Below are positions 60,344-64,000 of a stretch of DNA of 64,000 bases, piece by piece (position 1 is the first letter of the stretch; each line of letters starts with the position of its first letter). Source of the stretch: Blasia pusilla (lineage: Eukaryota; Marchantiophyta; Marchantiopsida; Blasiales); contig CM114271.1 of the NCBI GenBank assembly GCA_050084515.1, positions 9,982,001 to 10,046,000 of the forward strand, written 5' to 3'. The notes under the pieces were generated by a model that ran no database searches, had not been told where the DNA came from, and saw only the letters and a program-made list of their open reading frames with translations. Position numbers and translations under genes: made by a program.

Positions 60344-60356
60344 TATCCCCTCCCTC
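60344..60356 (-). other. Polypurine tract of family B element
   Basis: The minus strand reads GAGGGAGGGGATA immediately before the LTR start TGTGATACCC. Such a purine run primes plus-strand DNA synthesis in LTR retrotransposons, and its place confirms orientation. Confidence 0.85.
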
Positions 60357-60397
60357 AAATGTGAGCCACCCAGGGGAACACTTTATGATGTTTCTTC

Positions 60398-61927
60398 TTA
60401 TTCCATAAAAGTATCATCTAAACTATCAAACTCAGGTGTAGGCGCAAAACGACCATGAATAGTGGAAGGTTTGTTGATAATGTTGGGGGTGTGATTTTGC
60501 ATTCTCTCTCTCCATTTGTTAACAACGAGTGAACTTCCTAATACTTCGTTTTGGACTAAGACATCGGATGGAGTAAATAGTGGGAGTTCTTCAAGAGTAA
60601 TGGGGAGGTTGGGAACAACTTCCAAGAGAGACTTTGTATGGTTGTCAAATTGACGCTTCCAATGTTTGTTGATGTAGGCGATATCATCGCTCATCTGATG
60701 ATCAAAATTCTTGCCTACTTCGTCAACTAACTCCTTGACATCTTCCGGGTCTAACTGCACTTCGTTGAGGAGCTTCTTTTCTGCCTCCAAGACAGCGATC
60801 CTACCCGTAGCCTTTGACCACTATGCCACTAAGTCTTTGTTTGTTTCTTGATGTTCTTGAAGCAACTTTGAAGACTGAGCATGTTGTGTGGCCAATTTCT
60901 TGAACTCGTGGCTGATACGATACACTTGTTGTCGATATTGTTGAATCAGTTGCGAAGCTTCCTTGACCTGCGAAACTAATTGATCAGCCCCACACTCCAT
61001 GTTAATCGCCAAGCTCTCCCATTGGCGTGCGTTCCGTGCCTCGTACTGACTTTGGACCAAGCCGCTTTGGACCAAGTCGCTTTCGAGTTCAGAGGGTGTT
61101 TCGAAATTGACTCTACCGCGCTTTGGTCTTGGAAATTTGGTGAACTCCTCGGCCTTCCTTGAAGCGGAAGTATGCGGATGTTGCTTTGGGGTTGCTTCGC
61201 ATGGCGGGGTGACTTCGTGGCTTCCACTGGTAACCATTCCGCTCTTTCTTGGTAAGTGGACGGAGTAACTTGTGATCAGTGCAGCGCCTCATTGGCCTTT
61301 AATTCTTGCTTATGAATATACAGATTGATTAAAAAAGGAGACAGGAAGGACTTCGTGCTCGGATGAAGCGCTTCCAGCATTGCGCGTACGTGCCCGTCCA
61401 CAAAAGAAGCGAAGTCGACTCCCGGTGCTTTGGGGTCCAGGTGCTGATTCCAAAGGATATAGCACATCTTGACGAGCGTATTTGTTAGGTAGTAAGAACG
61501 AGTAGGATAAAACAAATTCATCAAATGGTTGCAAAACTGTCCAAACAATGGCGGAGACAACAAAGTAGCCTTGTAGAAATTCCTTCCAAGGCGATCAGAC
61601 ATTACACAACCGAGTGCCAACAAATATTCACGCTTCACCAAAAATTCGGTGTCATACTCATACTCTAGAGCAACCAAGAGCATATAAGTTGTTCGCCAAT
61701 CATTCGGCGTCCATTGTTGTGGCTAAGCTCGATACTGAAGACCCTTTCTTCGAAACTTGGCAATTGACGAACGAAGCTCCCCGAGGAGTTCCTTGGATGT
61801 CAAGGTCCAAATTGCTTGAAAGAAAGTCACCAAAGATCACTCCTCAAGCGCTTCGACCAATTCTGGTGACAGCTTGACCAGGGGCATGGCCGCACTTCGT
61901 AGAATGGGCGTGGAGTCTTCACGAGGC
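60398..61927 (-). pseudogene. Accessory ORF of family B element, unknown function, with coiled coil
   Basis: Between integrase and 3' LTR a minus-strand protein of about 500 codons can be followed. The first part starts at 61927 (LVKLSPELVEALEE-stop, FFQAIWTLTSKELLGE, PNDWRTTYMLLVALEYEYD, LLSPPLFGQFCNHLMNLFYP). After a frameshift the second part begins near 61237 (KFPRPKRGRVNFETPSELES; helical QLVSQVKEASQLIQQYRQQV and EFKKLATQHAQSSKLLQEHQ). A stop at 60821 precedes the final IAVLEAEKKLLNEVQLDP block. I recognise no domain. Position and strand fit the extra 3' ORFs ('env-like' place) of some plant gypsy lineages, but no membrane segment or signal peptide is evident. Confidence 0.6.
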
Positions 61928-62339
61928 ATGTTGGTAGATCAATCTGGATGAACGCCCCGCTTTGGTCTGCTACGCAACTTGGTGATGACTCCATCCATGC
62001 AAATACCCGCCCGATTAAGCAAGGACGCTTATATAGGCCCGACACTATGCGGGTTCTTGACCTTGGCGCCGGGTCTGCAATAGTCAGTTTGGCGCTTCGC
62101 TCTTCTACAAAGCTCAAATACTCTCGCGCTTTGCGCATGTGTGAAGGTCCAATACATCGCGCTTTGCTCTTCTGCAAAGCTTGAATACCCTCACGCTTTG
62201 CTCTTCTGCGAAGCTTTAGGCAGCCGCTCAACCCCCTTCCCTCCGGTTTTAGTCCGGGTAGGGTGGCGGCTCATGATACCGCGGAACATGCATCCCATTA
62301 ACACGAGTGGGAAGTGCTTCGCTCTGTAAGGTCCCCAAC
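61928..62339. other. Spacer between integrase and accessory ORF of family B
   Basis: Rich in repeats of 'gctttgctcttctgc' and 'cgaagc' (62090-62220), like the interior of the family B LTR. Also an inverted 'accctacccgg' type stem near 62240-62270. No protein recognised. Confidence 0.5.
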
Positions 62340-63075
62340 TGCAGTGATCCATTATCATATATGGCCAATACTCAGTAGGGTCCCATCAAGTTCAATTTTA
62401 ATTTCCCGGGGAACTTTATCCGACGGTTATCATACAATAGCACCAGGTTCCCAACGCTTATAGATTACGTCCGGAGATGTCGATCATATCGTTGCTTGCA
62501 TTTGTTTTGCACACATTTGGTCTGGCGTAAAGCCAACGTGCGTGCTCCCTCCAACGCAATTAAGGTCTCATTCCTTCCCTGGAAAACCTCGCCGACCGCC
62601 TCCGTTGTCGTTCCTTCCAACACTCAATAAGTGGGCAAAGCCCATTCAATAGGTGTTAAGGGATGAACGCCATAAGTGAGGAAGAACGGGGTATACTTTG
62701 TAGAAACCTTCTCGGCTGTTCGATATGCCCACACTGCAACAAAGATTTTCATATCCCAATCATAGGAATACGTAACCGTCAATCGATTCAATATCGGGCA
62801 GATCAGGCCGTTATATTTTTCAATCAACCCGTTGGCTTTAGGGTTGTAGGGCATGATCTTCCGATGCTTAATGAGAAAGTGTGACGTTAAAGACTCAATA
62901 GTCTGGTTCATAAAATGGGTGCCTCGATCGCTTACTAATTCCAACGGGCAGCCATACCGGGTGATAATTATTTCATATAAAAATTTGGCCACAGCCTCAC
63001 TATCATCTTTGCGCGTGGCCACCGCCTCCACCATCTTGGTACAATAGTCGGTAGCTATCAAAATATATTTTCGCC
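62340..63075 (-). pseudogene. Integrase of family B Ty3/gypsy element
   Basis: Frame 63061-62624 gives KYILIATDYCTKMVEAVATR (first Asp), YGCPLELVSDRGTHFMNQ (second Asp), KIMPYNPKANGLIEKYNGLI (Glu) and FVAVWAYRTAEKVSTKYTPF. After a TAG, the C-terminal part continues (LIALEGARTLALRQTK, GNLVLLYDNRRIKFPGKLKL, GPY). The catalytic D, D, E residues are all readable. The style is that of non-chromovirus Tat/Athila-like gypsy elements. Its 5' side is cut near 63075. Confidence 0.85.
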
Positions 63076-64000
63076 TTGTATGGCGGGTAGCGGGGGAAAT
63101 AGGGTTGTCATGACCATACGGATTATGTCATGGAGTATAGTGTGCTAGTAGAGGCCATACCTTATGTAGGGCCGTAGTGTCTAGGTAGAGATGCGGTTTC
63201 ATACATAGGGTTGGGGGTTACTCAGTTGAGGGTGACTTTTCCAGTAGGGCCTGCTCTTAGGTTGGAGGATATAGTATGGAGTGCACTCAAAGAACAGCTA
63301 GTTCTTTGAGTTGAGCCTGTTGCATTGGGAGTTAGCTTTGGTAGTGAGTAGAGCTCTTGGCTATGGTGGCTCCCGTAAGCTTCGACCTGGATTCTCCCAT
63401 CGTGGAGTGGGTTTGGCTCGATTGTATGTGATTCTATACGTGTTTTATGACAGTAGGTCTTTCACAGATTTCACTCAAAGAACTAGAGTAGATTGATGGT
63501 AGCTTCGATTGTGGATCAGTAGGATCCGGCTAGGGCTGATTGTGTATCAGCCGTGGATGTTCGTGGCTTGTGGCCTATATTGGAGGTAGGAATCTGGTGC
63601 GTGATTGATTGGGAAAGAAGCGCCTTTTTGAGAGCTTTCCAGCGCGCTTTAGATCGCCGGATTTTGTGAAGGGAGTTGGAAGTTATCAAGGATTGAAGAA
63701 TCTGGTTCGTGTTCGACGGTTTTCTGATGTGGAGAGCTTGGAGTGCGGAAGCTCTGTTGATGTTCATCCAGAGCGGGTGAGAGGTTCTTGTTGCTACTTG
63801 TATTGTGATCTCAAGCAAGAAATGACATCAAACGGATGGCTCTTGCTCCCATGAGCACTCTCGTGAGCCATGAAGTGGGGAACACTATCTCCCAACCTGC
63901 AACAAACAGCGAACACCAGCAAGCTCCTCCATCGTACCTCTCAAATCCTCATTCTCTCTTTGTAAATCAAGTAGATCTCACATCACATCTCACACCAATC
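63076..64000. other. Unassigned; right edge resembles the family C LTR/leader
   Basis: 63100-63480 reads on the plus strand as interrupted peptide (DHTDYVMEYSVLVEAIPYVG; SYIGLGVTQLRVTFPVGPAL) of unknown origin, perhaps retroelement-derived. 63890-64000 shares 'accagcaagctcctc' and 'ctctctttgtaaat'-like words with 32533-32640, so another family C copy may start at the edge. Confidence 0.4.

Overview
The window looks like nuclear DNA from a land plant with a large, transposon-rich genome. Three plant gene families are recognisable with introns: an AHK1-type hybrid histidine kinase, a PME31-type pectin methylesterase, and a dead copy of a BIG-type ARF guanine-nucleotide exchange factor. Nearly everything else is plant-type retrotransposon and DNA-transposon debris. 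A non-permuted, DNMT3-like cytosine methyltransferase inside one retroelement fits a non-flowering lineage (lycophyte, fern, bryophyte or conifer) better than an angiosperm. The species cannot be fixed from this sequence.

Layout. 1-6.0 kb: 5' two thirds of an AHK1 osmosensor-like kinase on the minus strand, running off the left edge. 6-8 kb: nothing recognised. 8.1-12.2 kb: a decayed R2-like non-LTR retrotransposon (minus) and an opposite-strand fragment of its 3' end. 12.3-14.6 kb: AT-rich sequence. 14.6-17.6 kb: an apparently intact six-exon PME31-like gene (minus), with a 41-bp near-perfect palindrome about 100 bp upstream of its ATG. 20.0-26.5 kb: a Ty3/gypsy remnant (minus, 'family C') in the order gag, protease, DNA methyltransferase, reverse transcriptase, pierced by a solo LTR of family B and cut by a family A LTR fragment. 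28.3-30.0 kb: a broken hAT-like transposase. 32.5-35.8 kb: a second family C gag-protease copy. 36.9-38.6 kb: a repeated palindromic motif that becomes a 53-bp minisatellite. 38.8-42.1 kb: family A gypsy 5' LTR plus gag. 42.1-44.3 kb: a family C gag fragment split by a solo LTR B. 45.8-49.1 kb: the BIG pseudogene, with a solo LTR B in an intron. 49.2-52.3 kb: family C-like RNase H and integrase fragments; the integrase is split by a solo LTR A and ends in a PHD finger. 54.5-57.0 kb: a copia remnant joined to a scrap of methyltransferase. 57.1-59.5 kb: another family C gag-protease copy. 59.5-63.1 kb: the 3' end of a family B gypsy (integrase, accessory ORF, polypurine tract, LTR).

How the parts relate. 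Only AHK1 and PME31 look functional. The other coding remnants carry stops or frameshifts, many explicable as C:G to T:A changes as expected from deamination of methylated cytosine. Three solo LTRs of family B and one of family A have perfect 5-bp target duplications, which lets the nesting order be read. The most interesting system is family C: a gypsy-type element with a cytosine methyltransferase between protease and reverse transcriptase and, in a probably related copy, a PHD finger after integrase. That pairs a possible chromatin 'writer' and 'reader'. All copies here are inactive fossils.
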